A DNA stretch of 64,000 nucleotides from Nocardiopsis metallicus (GCF_014201115.1 NZ_JACHDO010000001.1:6448001-6512000), one strand, 5' to 3'. Counted from the first letter of the stretch, positions 1 to 8,742 are shown. Numbers and translations are program-made. The notes: generated from the sequence alone by a model not told the origin.

Positions 1-560
1 GTCCAGGCCCGGCCGGGGCCGCTGAGCAGGGCGATCTCGCGGTGTCCGAGGGCGAGCAGGTGCTCCATGGCTTTGCGGGCGCCCGAACCGACGTCCATCA
101 GCACCCCGGGTACGCCCGGCGGTCGGCGGTTGACCACGACCAGCGGGAGTTCCTCGGCGAGGGCGGTGATGGCGGTGTTGGTCAGCCGGGGTGCGACCAG
201 GACGGCGCCGTCCACCTGCTTGGCCATCGAGCGGACCAACTCCTCCTCCACGCGAGACTGTTCGTCGGTGTCGGCGATGAACACGTGGTAGTCGCGGGCG
301 CGGGCCTGGGCCTGGGCGGCCTTGAGCAGCGGGGGGAAGAAGGGATTGGCGATGTCGGCCACGATCAGACCGAGGTTGCCGGTCCGCCGGGTGGACAGGG
401 CCCGGGCGGCCCGGTTGGGCCGGTAGCCGAGCTCCTCCGCCGCGGCCAGGACCCGGGCGCGGGTCTCGGGGTTGACCAGGTGGGCCGCGGTGAAGGCCCG
501 CGAGACCGTGGAGACGTGGACCCCGCTCACCCGTGCCACGTCCCTGATGGTGACGGCCAC
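1..560 (-). CDS. LacI-family transcriptional regulator (3' part outside window)
   Basis: The minus strand from a GTG at 560 reads through to the left edge without a stop. The first residues (VAVTIRDVARVSGVHVSTVS) are a classic LacI helix-turn-helix; the hinge-like segment ELGYRPNRAARALSTRRTGNLGLI and the start of a periplasmic-binding-protein-like sensor domain follow (IVADIANPFFPPLL; DGAVLVAPRL). About 186 residues are visible of a usual 330-350. LacI members repress sugar-catabolic genes and are released by a sugar ligand. The gene is divergent from a pectate lyase, with two palindromic LacI-type sites between them, so control of pectin breakdown is the natural inference. The ligand cannot be read from the sequence. 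Confidence 0.9.
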   Translation of the reverse strand, partial: MAVTIRDVARVSGVHVSTVSRAFTAAHLVNPETRARVLAAAEELGYRPNRAARALSTRRTGNLGLIVADIANPFFPPLLKAAQAQARARDYHVFIADTDEQSRVEEELVRSMAKQVDGAVLVAPRLTNTAITALAEELPLVVVNRRPPGVPGVLMDVGSGARKAMEHLLALGHREIALLSGPGRAW

Positions 561-592
561 CCGTGTACCCCGTTTCGCTGATGCGGTGCTGT

Positions 593-612
593 TGCAGCAA
601 CCGTTTGCTGCA
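593..612. promoter_or_regulatory. Probable LacI-family operator (upstream site)
   Basis: An inverted repeat with 8-bp arms, TGCAGCAA and TTGCTGCA, spaced by 4 bp, lies 33 bp upstream of the lacI-type start. This fits autoregulation by the adjacent repressor. Binding is inferred from symmetry and position only. Confidence 0.6.
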
Positions 613-734
613 CGGAATCCGTTCCGAGCTTGCCGCTTTTGTCATCCTGTCCTATCGAAGGCCCGCTTTTCCAGGGTTTTCCGAGCGGAACTTCGCCGAG
701 GAGGGTTGACGCTCCCCGGTGGATCAGAGAGATT

Positions 735-750
735 CTTGCAAACGTTTGTC
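735..750. promoter_or_regulatory. Probable LacI-family operator before pectate lyase
   Basis: The perfect palindrome CAAACGTTTG (739-748) sits in TTGCAAACGTTTGTC, with the central CG typical of LacI-family operators. It lies about 50 bp upstream of the pectate lyase start, where a bound repressor would block transcription. Confidence 0.65.
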
Positions 751-795
751 GTTGGATCCCCGTGTTTCCCCCCGATCCCCCGAGGAGCAACCCCC

Positions 796-2130
796 ATGCG
801 TAGGTCCACCCCGCGCCCGACCCTGGCGCTGGCCCTGGCCGGGTCGGTCCTGTTGGCCGCCACCTCCTTCACACCAGCCGCCGCCGAACCCGATCCCGAC
901 CCCCGCGGTATCGGCCGCCAGACCCTGCCCGAGGGCGACGGCTGGGGCTCGGCCGGATACGGAACCACGGGCGGTTCCGAGGCCGCCCCGGAGGACGTCT
1001 ACGTGGTCTCCACCTTCGAGGACTTCCGCGCGGCGGTCGGCGGCAAGGACGACGACACGCCCAGAATCGTCTACGTCCAGGGCACCATCGACGCCAACAC
1101 CAGCGCCGACGGGACTCCACTGACCTGCGCGGACTACGCCGTGGACGGGTACACGCTGGAGGAGTACCTGGAGACCTACGACCCCGAGGAGTGGGGCTGG
1201 GAGGACGTGGAGGGCCCGTTGGAGGACGCCCGGCTCGCCTCGGCCGCCGTGCAGGAAGCGCAGATCAGGGTGGAGGTCGGATCCAACACCACGATCCTGG
1301 GCCTGGGCGACGACGCAGTCCTGACCGGTGTGAACCTGCGGGTCTACGACGTCGACAACGTCATCCTGCGCAACCTGACCTTCTCCGACACCCACGACTG
1401 CTTCCCCGGCTGGGACCCCGGCGACGGCGACAGCGGTAACTGGAACTCCGAGTACGACCAGGTGGAGGTCTCCGGCGCGACCAACGTGTGGGTGGACCAC
1501 AACACCTTCAATGACGGGGACAACCCCGGGACGGAGCTGCCCGAGCACTTCGGCCGCAAGTACGAGGTGCACGACGGCCTGCTGGACATCGTGCGGGAGA
1601 CCGACCTGGTCACGGTCTCCCGGAACCACTTCGACGGGCGCGACAAGGCCATGCTGCTCGGCAACAGCGACGGCCGGACCACCGACCGGGGCTACCTGCG
1701 GGTGACCTGGCGGCACAACCACTTCGACGGGCTGGGGGAGCGGGCGCCCCGGGTGCGCTACGGCCAGGTGCACGTGCACAACAACTACTACACGGTCCGC
1801 GACCCGGACCACTTCGGCTACAGCCTGGGCGTCGGCGTGGAGTCGCACCTGTACGCGGAGAACAACATCTTCGACCTGCACGACGGGATCGGCGCCGGTG
1901 AGCTGCTGTACAACTGGGGCGGCACGGACATCGTGGAGCGGGGCAACGTGCTGCTGAGCGAGGGCAAGGGCCGGTTGAACCCGGTGGACCTGGTCGCCGA
2001 GCACAACGCGCTGTTCCCGGACCGGACGCTGGGCACCGAGCTCACCTGGGTGCCACAGTTCACCGCCGAGGCGGAGCCGGTGCACGCGGTGCGCGGCCTG
2101 CCGCGGGAGGTGGGCACCGGGCGCCTGTAG
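796..2130 (+). CDS. Secreted pectate lyase, polysaccharide lyase family 1 type
   Basis: This 444-aa protein begins with a Sec signal peptide (MRRSTPRPTLALALAGSVLL, cleavage likely after FTPAAA). It is predicted to cleave polygalacturonate by beta-elimination outside the cell. PL1 hallmarks are visible: the beta-helix core, NVWVDHNTF (the vWiDH motif), DGLLDIVRETDLVTVSRNHF, and RVTWRHNHFDGLGERAPRVR with the conserved catalytic-region arginines, then VHVHNNYY. The ATG at 796 is chosen over longer in-frame starts because it begins the signal peptide and has GAGGAG 9 bp upstream. It stands alone, divergent from a LacI-type repressor, and is probably induced by pectin-derived sugars. Confidence 0.9.
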   Translation: MRRSTPRPTLALALAGSVLLAATSFTPAAAEPDPDPRGIGRQTLPEGDGWGSAGYGTTGGSEAAPEDVYVVSTFEDFRAAVGGKDDDTPRIVYVQGTIDANTSADGTPLTCADYAVDGYTLEEYLETYDPEEWGWEDVEGPLEDARLASAAVQEAQIRVEVGSNTTILGLGDDAVLTGVNLRVYDVDNVILRNLTFSDTHDCFPGWDPGDGDSGNWNSEYDQVEVSGATNVWVDHNTFNDGDNPGTELPEHFGRKYEVHDGLLDIVRETDLVTVSRNHFDGRDKAMLLGNSDGRTTDRGYLRVTWRHNHFDGLGERAPRVRYGQVHVHNNYYTVRDPDHFGYSLGVGVESHLYAENNIFDLHDGIGAGELLYNWGGTDIVERGNVLLSEGKGRLNPVDLVAEHNALFPDRTLGTELTWVPQFTAEAEPVHAVRGLPREVGTGRL

Positions 2131-2180
2131 GCGGGCACCGCACGCCGGTGCGGGATTCCGGCGGAGCGGCCGGAAACAGC

Positions 2181-2220
2181 GGTGGGGCCGTACCCCTGTG
2201 TCCCCGGGTACGGCCCCACC
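2181..2220. terminator. Bidirectional terminator hairpin
   Basis: A perfect 15-bp stem (GGTGGGGCCGTACCC with its complement) and a 10-nt loop lie between the convergent pectate lyase and PLDc_N genes. There is no U tract, as is usual for actinobacterial terminators. Confidence 0.75.
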
Positions 2221-2276
2221 GTCATGTCTGTCTGCTGTCGACCACCGCGGACCGCGGCGCGGCCCCGGCTCGCGGG

Positions 2277-2633
2277 TCAGTCCTCCGGGTCGATCCGGCG
2301 GTTGAGGTTCCGGAGGAAATCGGGATCGTCGTCCGGGCCGAGCGGGTGCGGGCTGTCGGAGGGCTTGGCGAAGTCTGACGGGTCAAGGTCGTCGATGGAC
2401 GCGGCGGCCTGAGCCGGGGAGGACGCGTTGCCCAGGACGGAGGCGGGCTTGCGAGGGCGGCCGAGGAAGAGCCACAGGATCGACCCCACGGGCATGAACA
2501 GCGCGATGACGACGAGCCACAGCACCTTCGGGAGGTTCCGGGCCTCCTGGGCAGGGGTGGTAAGCGCGTCGAAGAACGCGTACACCCATAGAACGATCGA
2601 TACCAGTCCGATCAGGCCACTGAGCCACACCAT
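2277..2633 (-). CDS. Small membrane protein with PLDc_N-type domain
   Basis: This 118-aa protein has two predicted membrane helices (about residues 2-22 and 37-57) and a charged cytoplasmic tail rich in D, P and S. The second-helix region, PKVLWLVVIALFMPVGSILWLFLGRPR, matches the phospholipase D-nuclease N-terminal (PLDc_N) pattern common in small actinobacterial membrane proteins. The catalytic HKD motif of phospholipase D is absent, so this is a membrane module with no predicted enzyme activity. It starts with ATG at 2633, converges on pectate lyase, and lies downstream of the BldC-like gene on the same strand. Its function is unknown. Confidence 0.75.
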   Translation of the reverse strand: MVWLSGLIGLVSIVLWVYAFFDALTTPAQEARNLPKVLWLVVIALFMPVGSILWLFLGRPRKPASVLGNASSPAQAAASIDDLDPSDFAKPSDSPHPLGPDDDPDFLRNLNRRIDPED

Positions 2634-2747
2634 GGTTACAGCCTACTCTTGCTGTCGACTCCTCACGGCCGGGGACGCCGGCCCAGGGCTAGGGGAGACC
2701 GCGCGGATCTTCGGGTCCGGGGCCGTGGAGGGCGTGCTGAACGTGTG

Positions 2748-2948
2748 TCAGGTGGCGCTCTCGCTCGGTTCCCCGAGCAGGAGGGCGCGTACCTCGGACT
2801 CCCGGAAACGGCGGTGCCCGCCGGGGGTCCGAATGCTGCTGATCCGCCCGGAGGCGGCCCAGCGCGTGACGGTCTTGGGATCAACCCGGAAGAGTGAGGC
2901 CACTTCCCCGGGGGTCAACAGGCGTTCGCTTGCTCGTTCCACCTTCAC
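2748..2948 (-). CDS. BldC-like MerR-type small DNA-binding protein
   Basis: This 66-aa protein consists almost entirely of one winged helix-turn-helix of the MerR/excisionase type: LLTPGEVASLFRVDPKTVTR, then WAASGRISSIRTPGGHRRFR and ESEVRALL. The pattern and length closely resemble BldC of Streptomyces, which binds DNA cooperatively as head-to-tail oligomers and controls development. The GTG at 2948 is chosen because AGGGGG lies just upstream and it leaves only the domain; longer in-frame versions would add implausible low-complexity sequence. Several BldC paralogues can exist per genome, so orthology is not certain. Confidence 0.8.
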   Translation of the reverse strand: MKVERASERLLTPGEVASLFRVDPKTVTRWAASGRISSIRTPGGHRRFRESEVRALLLGEPSESAT

Positions 2949-3370
2949 ATTCCCCCTAATCGTGCCCGCCTGGACTGAGGGGGCGGCGGGCGTTTGATCC
3001 CCTAGTGTGCACGAGTTGGTCCGTTTCCTCCCTAGTTTTCGGAGAAATTGCGGTGTTCGGGGGATGAGTGGGGGATATGTGATCGGAACGTGATGTTCAG
3101 GCCCTGCTGTCGGGATTGGAAACATCCCATGACTATCTGAATCCGATGCCGATCGTGCCCTGTCTGGTCTGCGACGGGGCACACCCCGCCCTGGTGCGCG
3201 CCCGCGCGGACACGCCCTTAACCTGGAGGTAGGGCTGCCTGATGCGGGCCGCCACCCCTTCGGCCGCTTCGGTCGCTGTCGCACGACTCGGCCGCCCACG
3301 TGCGTGAACGTGCGTGGATGGGCGCGCTGCCCAATCTAGTGCAGGTAAACGTCTGTTGTGAGGCTTTTTG
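2949..3370. other. Intergenic region between divergent bldC-like and DUF4229 genes
   Basis: No convincing gene lies here. It should carry the promoters of both flanking genes. A 9-bp direct repeat, ACGTGCGTG, occurs at 3298-3306 and 3308-3316, about 55 bp before the DUF4229 start, and might be a regulator site. BldC-type proteins bind direct repeats, so control by the neighbour is possible but unsupported. Confidence 0.4.
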
Positions 3371-3769
3371 ATGCGTAGCTGGCTGACCTATACCGCCGCC
3401 CGGGTGGCGCTCTTCGCGGGCGCCTTCGGAGTGGTCTACCTGTTCGGCGCGCGGTCGTGGATCGCGTTGATTCTCGCGTGGGTGATCAGCGGACTCGCCT
3501 CCTACGTTCTCCTTTCCAAGTGGCGCGACCAGATGTCGGCGTCGGTGGTCGACTGGTCGAACAAGCGCGAGAAGCAGGACAAGGCGGTGGGCAGCCGACT
3601 GGTCGGCGGCGCCGCCCGTGAGGACGAGATCCAGGACGAGCTCCTGCGCGCCCAGGAGGCCGAGGCCGCCGCCGGGGCGGAGAAGAACGGCGAGAAGGCC
3701 GAGGAGCCCGCGGAGTCCGCCGAGAGGGCCGGCACGGAAGCCCCCAGGGCCGAGGGCACCAAGAAGTAG
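3371..3769 (+). CDS. DUF4229-type membrane protein
   Basis: This 132-aa protein has two membrane helices (roughly residues 8-26 and 30-48: ARVALFAGAFGVVYLFGA and SWIALILAWVISGLASYVLL). A short region with SKWRDQM and DWSNKREKQD follows, then a long acidic, Ala/Glu-rich, probably disordered or coiled tail. This layout matches DUF4229 proteins, found next to menaquinone genes in many actinobacteria; here menG follows 1.5 kb downstream. An in-frame TTG lies directly before the ATG at 3371. The molecular function is unknown. Confidence 0.7.
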   Translation: MRSWLTYTAARVALFAGAFGVVYLFGARSWIALILAWVISGLASYVLLSKWRDQMSASVVDWSNKREKQDKAVGSRLVGGAAREDEIQDELLRAQEAEAAAGAEKNGEKAEEPAESAERAGTEAPRAEGTKK

Positions 3770-3779
3770 GAATGGCGAA

Positions 3780-3813
3780 CGGGGTGGCCCCACCCACGGC
3801 GGACACCACCCCG
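3780..3813. terminator. Hairpin between convergent genes
   Basis: CGGGGTGG (3780-3787) pairs with CCACCCCG (3806-3813) between the ends of the DUF4229 gene and the converging propeller gene. The 18-nt loop makes it a modest candidate. Confidence 0.45.
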
Positions 3814-3830
3814 TCGGGGTCTCGCGGGCC

Positions 3831-5099
3831 TCAGGAGGTCGGGAACATGCCCAGCCGCGCGTGGTAGGCGTCGGCCAGGCGCTCGGTGTCGCTGCCGACG
3901 TAGAGGCCGTCGGAGGTCGCGTGCATGGCCTCCACCCCGTGGCCGCGCGCCCGGCCCGGGTTCCAGGGCAGGGCCCGGCCGCTCTGCGGGTCGACCGCGG
4001 CGATGCCCTCGCGGGCGACCGATCCCGGCCCGGGGTGGTGGGCGCCCTGCTCGTTGTCCATCCAGCGCTGGTGGCCGCCGACGTAGACGGCGGACGAGGT
4101 GACCTCGACCGAGTACAGCGAGTCCCCGCCGGTCAGGTTGGACCAGGTGGGTGCGGAGTCCGCGGCGTCGTCGTTCTCGAAGCGGGCGGTGGACTTGCAC
4201 AGGCCGGGCTTCATCTGCGGGCCGCCCGCGGTCACCACGGCGAAGTAGGAGCCGTCGGGAGAGAAGTCCATCTGCCGCATGTACGTGTGCATCGCCGAGT
4301 AGTCGCAGGGCGCCTCGTAGGCCGAGGTCGACCAGGGCGTGAGCGCTCCGGCCGCGGTGTCGATCATGGCGATCTGGTAGCGGTCCTCGCCGTCGACCTT
4401 GGTGAAGGTGCCGTTGATGACCAACCGGCTCCCGTCCGGGCTCAGCGCGAGCTCCTGCACCCGCAGGCTGCCCCGGCGCTGCTCGGAGATGGTCGGGGTG
4501 AAGTCCGGGTCCAGCTGCCCGGTGGCGGCGTCGATCCGGGCCAGTCCGGCACGGCTCTGGCCGTTCACCCCGGAGAAGTTCCCGCCGAGGTAGACGTCGC
4601 TGCCGTCACTGGCGAGCCGGTACACGTTCCCGTTGTTCACGGCCGCGTCGAACCCGGGCACGTTCTGCCCGGTGGCGGCGTCGATCCGGGCCACGCCCCG
4701 GCTGATCTTCCCGTTGATCTGGCGGAAGTGGCCGCCGAGGATCACCGAACCGTCGGGACCCTCCGCCAACGAGGTGACGGTGCCGTCCACCCGGGGGGTG
4801 AAGTTCGACAGCAGCTCCCCGCTGCCGTGCCGGAAGGCGAACAGGTTGCGCCGGTTGTGGGTGCGGTTCCCGGCGGCGTCGGACACGCGGTTGAACTCCC
4901 CGGCCACCACGACGGTGTCGCCGATACGGAGGATGTCCTTGATCGCCCCGTCCAGGACGTGGGGCGTCCACTGCACGGGCTGCTCGCTGACCACACCCTG
5001 GTGCGGGGCCGCGAAAGCCGGTGCCGCGGTCGCGACCCCCAACGGAAGCAGGAGCAGAGAGCTCATCGTCAGGGCGACGAGCGATCGGGCCGGTTTCAC
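3831..5099 (-). CDS. Secreted beta-propeller (delta-60-like repeat) protein
   Basis: This 422-aa protein has an N-terminal signal peptide (VKPARSLVALTMSSLLLLPL, cleavage near APAFAA). It then has repeating blades such as DTVVVAGEFNRVSD, GSVILGGHFRQINGK, SDVYLGGNFSGVNG and SRLVINGTFTKVDG, each followed by a segment like RIDAATGQ. This is the delta-60/beta-propeller repeat pattern of exported actinobacterial proteins. The GTG at 5099 is preferred because GAGGAGAG lies 6-8 bp upstream and the signal peptide then begins at once; an upstream in-frame start at 5144 would add a charged extension. No catalytic residues are recognisable, so the role is unknown (extracellular binding or scaffold is a guess). 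It is divergent from menG. Confidence 0.75.
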   Translation of the reverse strand: MKPARSLVALTMSSLLLLPLGVATAAPAFAAPHQGVVSEQPVQWTPHVLDGAIKDILRIGDTVVVAGEFNRVSDAAGNRTHNRRNLFAFRHGSGELLSNFTPRVDGTVTSLAEGPDGSVILGGHFRQINGKISRGVARIDAATGQNVPGFDAAVNNGNVYRLASDGSDVYLGGNFSGVNGQSRAGLARIDAATGQLDPDFTPTISEQRRGSLRVQELALSPDGSRLVINGTFTKVDGEDRYQIAMIDTAAGALTPWSTSAYEAPCDYSAMHTYMRQMDFSPDGSYFAVVTAGGPQMKPGLCKSTARFENDDAADSAPTWSNLTGGDSLYSVEVTSSAVYVGGHQRWMDNEQGAHHPGPGSVAREGIAAVDPQSGRALPWNPGRARGHGVEAMHATSDGLYVGSDTERLADAYHARLGMFPTS

Positions 5100-5167
5100 G
5101 GGTCTCTCCTCGGGCACGCGGCGGGATGGTTTCGGAAGCTCCATTATTGCATGCGGTTGTTGTTCAA

Positions 5168-5182
5168 TTACTCCGAGTAATG
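5168..5182. promoter_or_regulatory. Palindromic operator candidate in the menG/propeller divergent region
   Basis: ATTACTC-C-GAGTAAT is a perfect 7-bp-arm inverted repeat in a locally AT-rich stretch, 69 bp upstream of the propeller start and 60 bp upstream of menG. It has the size and spacing of a dimeric MarR- or TetR-type site. The binding protein is not identifiable. Confidence 0.45.
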
Positions 5183-5241
5183 AGATGTCCCCTGGTCGAG
5201 CCCGGTCCGCACCGATGTCCGGCCCCCCTTAGGCTGTTGCC

Positions 5242-5952
5242 ATGACCCGCGCGAAGCTCGACAAGAAGCCCCAGGACGTCGCCGCGATGTTCGATGGCAT
5301 CGCAGAGAACTACGACCTCGTCAACGACGTCATCTCGCTCGGCCAGGACCGCGTCTGGCGACGTGCCGTGGTCGACGCGGTCGACGCGCACAGCGGTGAA
5401 CTGGTGCTGGACCTCGCCGCGGGCACCGGCACATCCTCGGAGTCCTTCATCAGGAAGGGCGCGCGGGTGATCGCCTGCGACTTCTCGCTGGGCATGCTCC
5501 AGAACGGCGCGCGGCGCCGGGGCGGCGCCTCGCGCGGCGGGGTGACCTTCGTGGCCGGGGACGCGCTCTCGCTGCCCTTCGCGGACGAGACCTTCGACGC
5601 CGTCACCATCTCCTTCGGTCTGCGCAACGTCGCCGACGTGGACCAGGCACTGCGGGAGCTGCTGCGGGTGACCAGGGTCGGCGGCCGACTGGTCATCTGC
5701 GAGTTCAGCCACATCCCGGTGGAGTTCGTGGACAAGCTCTACTCCACGTACCTGATGGCGGCGCTGCCGAAGATCGCCGGGGCCTTCTCCGGGCGCAGCG
5801 AGGCCTATGACTACCTGTCGGAGTCGATCATGGCCTGGCCGGACCAGGCCGAGCTGTCCAGGTACCTCCAGGGCGCCGGGTGGTCGCGGGTCGCGTGGCG
5901 CAACCTGACGCTGGGCACGGTGGCCCTCCACCGCGGCTTCCGCGAAAAGTAA
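5242..5952 (+). CDS. menG: Demethylmenaquinone methyltransferase
   Basis: This 236-aa protein is a class I SAM-dependent methyltransferase of the UbiE/MenG family, which performs the final C-methylation turning demethylmenaquinone into menaquinone. Visible signatures are the N-terminal VAAMFDGIAENYDLVNDVIS, the SAM-binding glycine loop LVLDLAAGTGTSS, the acidic residue in VIACDFSLGML, GDALSLPFADETFDAVTISF and LRNVADVDQALREL (both UbiE signatures), and GGRLVICEFS. The length is normal. It lies upstream of menJ and the complex I operon; an IS30/IS256 insertion now separates it from menJ. Escherichia-type UbiE also acts in ubiquinone synthesis, but actinobacteria use menaquinone. Confidence 0.93.
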   Translation: MTRAKLDKKPQDVAAMFDGIAENYDLVNDVISLGQDRVWRRAVVDAVDAHSGELVLDLAAGTGTSSESFIRKGARVIACDFSLGMLQNGARRRGGASRGGVTFVAGDALSLPFADETFDAVTISFGLRNVADVDQALRELLRVTRVGGRLVICEFSHIPVEFVDKLYSTYLMAALPKIAGAFSGRSEAYDYLSESIMAWPDQAELSRYLQGAGWSRVAWRNLTLGTVALHRGFREK

Positions 5953-6058
5953 AATCAGACATAGCGCCCATAAGGCAAAAACCTTCACTTTAAGCTAAAA
6001 AGCACTCAAGCCCCGAGGAACGATCGGCGAATTCCAACAGTCGTCGCAACACGTGAAG

Positions 6059-7102
6059 TCAGTTGCTCGCCGTAAGGAGCTTAGCCAGACGCTCGGCTGG
6101 GGTATCCCAGTCGAGCGTCTTGCGTGGGCGACCGTTGAGCTCGACGGCCACCGCCTCCAGGTGTTCCCGGGAGTGGACCGCTAGGTCCGTGCTCTTGGGA
6201 AAGTACTGCCTGAGCAGGCCGTTCGTGTTCTCGTTGGAGCCGCGCTGCCAAGGGCTGGCCGGATCGCAGAAGTAGACGGGGATATCGGTGGCCAGGGTGA
6301 ACTCGTGGTGGCGTCCCATCTCCGCGCCCTGATCCCAAGTCAGCGACCTGCGCAGATGGGCAGGCAGCGTCGCCATGGTCTGGGCCAGGGCATCACGCAC
6401 ATAGTCGGAACGACGGCCCTGTTCCAGGTGGACCAGCAGCGTATAGCGGGTCGAGCGCTCGACCAGGGTGCCGATCGCCGAAGCACCGTCAGCACCGATG
6501 ATCAGATCGCCCTCCCAGTGGCCAGGAATGGCCCGGTCAGCGGCCTCGGGCGGGCGCTCGCTGATCATCACCATGGGCGCGGTGAAGCGCGGCTGGCGTT
6601 GCTGAGCACGGCGGCGAGGCTTGCGCACGGCTCGGCCGGTGCGCAGCGCTCCGGCCAGCTCGCGACGCAACTGGCCGCGGCCTTGGACATAGAGCGCTCG
6701 GTAGATCGTCTCGTGACACACGTGCAGCTCCGGCCGATCGGGGAAGTCCCGTTTGAGCCTACGGCTGATCTGCTCCGGGCTCCATCTTGTGTCGAGCAGC
6801 TCCTGGACCCGGGTGCGCAGCTCGGGGTGCAGGGCGAACGCGGAGGGCTTGGGTCGAGGCCGGCGGGCCTCGGCACGGGCCTGGGCGGCGTAGGGCCGGT
6901 AGGCGTGGACCCTGGATGCGGCGTAGTAGGAGCGGTTGCGGCGGATCTCCCGGCTGATGGTGGAGGGGTTGCGGCCCAGTTCAGTGGCGATCGCTCGCAC
7001 GGTCTTGCCCTCGCGGTGCAGGTCAGCGATGTGGAGCCGCTCGTTCTGGGATAGGTAGCGGCCTCGCTCGGAGGTGGAGGGGAGGGGACCAGGCCGGGCC
7101 GG
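6059..7102 (-). pseudogene. IS30 transposase, 3' part (residues about 71-417)
   Basis: This is the catalytic part of an IS30-family DDE transposase. It includes the helix-turn-helix (RAIATELGRNPSTISREIRR) and integrase core: GHWEGDLIIGA with the first acidic residue, LTWDQGAEMGRH with the second, and RGSNENTNGLLRQYFPKSTDL with the glutamate region. An ATG at 7108 could still start a 349-aa product, but it lies within the inserted IS256 terminus. Deleting that insertion and one duplicated target joins this frame to the 5' part at 8524-8742 without a shift, so this is a disrupted gene rather than a short transposase. Confidence 0.88.
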
Positions 7103-8523
7103 GGTCATGTCCCTTGGAGTGGTGTAACTCCGGGTTCAGGGATCTGACCTGCACGGCTATAGAAACCAGGCGAGCCATCGTGTGACCGTCTAAGTGAGAG
7201 AAGGTCTGAAGTTCCTCACCCAAGGACGCACGATGGCTCTGTCCCAGCATGACCTACAACAGCTCCTGGAGTCACTACAAGCCGCCGAGAATGTCGACAT
7301 GGTCCGTCTGGTGCTGGAGCGCATGCTCCAGGAACTGATCGAGGCCGAGGCCACCGCCACCATCGGTGCCCACCCCCACCAGCGCACGCCCGAGCGCACC
7401 AACAGGCGCAACGGTCACCGCGACCGTCCCCTGGCCACCACGGCCGGGGACGTGGAGCTGAAGATCCCCAAACTCCGCTCCGGATCGTTCTTCCCCTCCC
7501 TGTTGGAACGCCGCCGCCGTATCGACCGGGCCCTGTTCGCCGTCATCGTGCAGGCCTACGTGCACGGGGTCTCCACCCGATCGGTGGATGACCTGGTCAA
7601 AGCTTTGGGAGCCGACTCAGGTATCTCCAAATCCGAGGTCTCGCGGATCTGCGCCGAGCTGGACGAGGAGGTCGAGGCCTTCGCGCAGCGGCCCCTGGAC
7701 CACACCGCCTTCCCCTACGTGTTTTTGGACGCGACCTACTGCAAGGCCCGTATCCAGCACCGGATCGCCTCCCAAGCGGTCGTGATCGCCACCGGAGTCA
7801 CCGCCCAGGGACGAAGGGAAGTGTTGGGCTTCGCCGTGGGTGACAGCGAGACCCGCGCGTTTTGGACCGAGTTCTTGCGCGGCTTGCGCTCACGCGGCCT
7901 GGGCGGGGTGCAGTTGGTGGTCTCGGACTCCCACGCCGGCCTGGTCGCCGCGGTGGAGGCGGTCTTCCTCGGGGCGGCCTGGCAGCGCTGTCGGGTGCAT
8001 TTCGTGCGTGATGTGCTGGCCAAGGTGCCCAGGGGGTCGGGGGAGATGGTTGCGGCCACGATCCGCACGATCTTCGCTCAGACCAACGCCGAGGCGGTGC
8101 GCACCCATCTGGGCACGGTCGCCACCATGCTTGGGCGGCAGTTCCCGCAGGTGGAGCAGATGCTGACCGGGGCGGCGGTGGACATCACGGCGTTCGCGGA
8201 CTTCCCGAGCGGGCATTGGAAGAAGATCTGGTCGACCAACCCGCTGGAGCGGTTGAACCGGGAGGTCAAGCGCCGGGCGGACGTGGTGCAGGTCTTTCCG
8301 AATCCGAAGGCGTTGGGGCGGTTGGCCGGGGCGGTGCTGGCCGAGCTGCATGACGAGTGGCAGGTGAGCGATCGTCGTTATTTGTCCGAGGCGTCCATGG
8401 TCGAGTTGCTGGGCCAGGACGCGCGCGGCTCGGGCAGACAGCAGGGCCCGAACGAGATCGGCCCCGGGTCACTGCCCGGGGGTTAGTGCGGTTGTGAAGT
8501 TACACCACCTGATGGGACACCAT
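7103..8523 (+). mobile_element. IS256-family insertion sequence with 9-bp target duplication
   Basis: The element is 1421 bp and is flanked by direct copies of CCGGGCCGG (7094-7102 and 8524-8532). Its imperfect inverted ends share TGTCCC and the block GTGGTGTAACT (left 7119-7129; complement at 8498-8508). It carries one transposase gene on the plus strand. It landed inside the IS30 transposase gene, in the opposite orientation. Confidence 0.88.
7233..8486 (+). CDS. IS256-family transposase (mutator-type DDE)
   Basis: This 417-aa transposase is of the usual IS256 length. The N-terminal region has IGAHPHQRTPERTNRRNGHR and VELKIPKLRSGSFFPSLLE, typical of the family. The catalytic core shows VFLDATYCKARI (first Asp), VVSDSHAGL (second Asp) and NPLERLNREVKRR (Glu). 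The ATG at 7233 is preferred over an upstream in-frame start at 7194 because AAGGACG precedes it and the family N-terminus (MALSQHDLQQLLE) begins there. No frameshift is visible, so the element may be active. It interrupts the IS30 transposase. Confidence 0.92.
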   Translation: MALSQHDLQQLLESLQAAENVDMVRLVLERMLQELIEAEATATIGAHPHQRTPERTNRRNGHRDRPLATTAGDVELKIPKLRSGSFFPSLLERRRRIDRALFAVIVQAYVHGVSTRSVDDLVKALGADSGISKSEVSRICAELDEEVEAFAQRPLDHTAFPYVFLDATYCKARIQHRIASQAVVIATGVTAQGRREVLGFAVGDSETRAFWTEFLRGLRSRGLGGVQLVVSDSHAGLVAAVEAVFLGAAWQRCRVHFVRDVLAKVPRGSGEMVAATIRTIFAQTNAEAVRTHLGTVATMLGRQFPQVEQMLTGAAVDITAFADFPSGHWKKIWSTNPLERLNREVKRRADVVQVFPNPKALGRLAGAVLAELHDEWQVSDRRYLSEASMVELLGQDARGSGRQQGPNEIGPGSLPGG

Positions 8524-8742
8524 CCGGGCCGGAGGCTGGTTGGCCTTGCGCCCGGTCCTGGTCTTGGTGACGCCGAACCGCCACCGGTAACCGGTCTTGC
8601 GGTTGATTCCGACGATTCGACACGCCTCGCTGGTGCTGTATCCCTTGGTCACCAGAGCAAGATACGCCGCACGCTCGTTTTGGAGCTTCTTGCGTCCCTG
8701 TGGTGATCGGATCTTGCGGGCCTTGAACTCGAAGTCGTCCAT
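8524..8742 (-). pseudogene. IS30 transposase, 5' part (residues 1-73)
   Basis: This fragment encodes the N-terminal helix-turn-helix extension found in actinobacterial IS30 transposases: RKLQNERAAYLALV-like sequence, then KGYSTSEACRIVGINRKTGY, ending KANQPPAR. It then runs into the IS256 terminus. The codons of the 9-bp target duplicate encode Pro-Ala-Arg both here and in the 3' part, which confirms one continuous ancestral frame. The restored protein would be about 417 aa. Confidence 0.85.

Noticed and set aside
3618..5180. A 520-codon plus-strand frame opposite the propeller gene
   Set aside because: It overlaps a signal-peptide-bearing repeat protein on the other strand and has shadow-type composition without any domain.
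7119..8508. IS256 boundaries placed at the inner GTGGTGTAACT repeats
   Set aside because: The flanks of those positions share no target duplication; moving the ends out to 7103 and 8523 gives a perfect 9-bp duplicate and an in-frame IS30 join.
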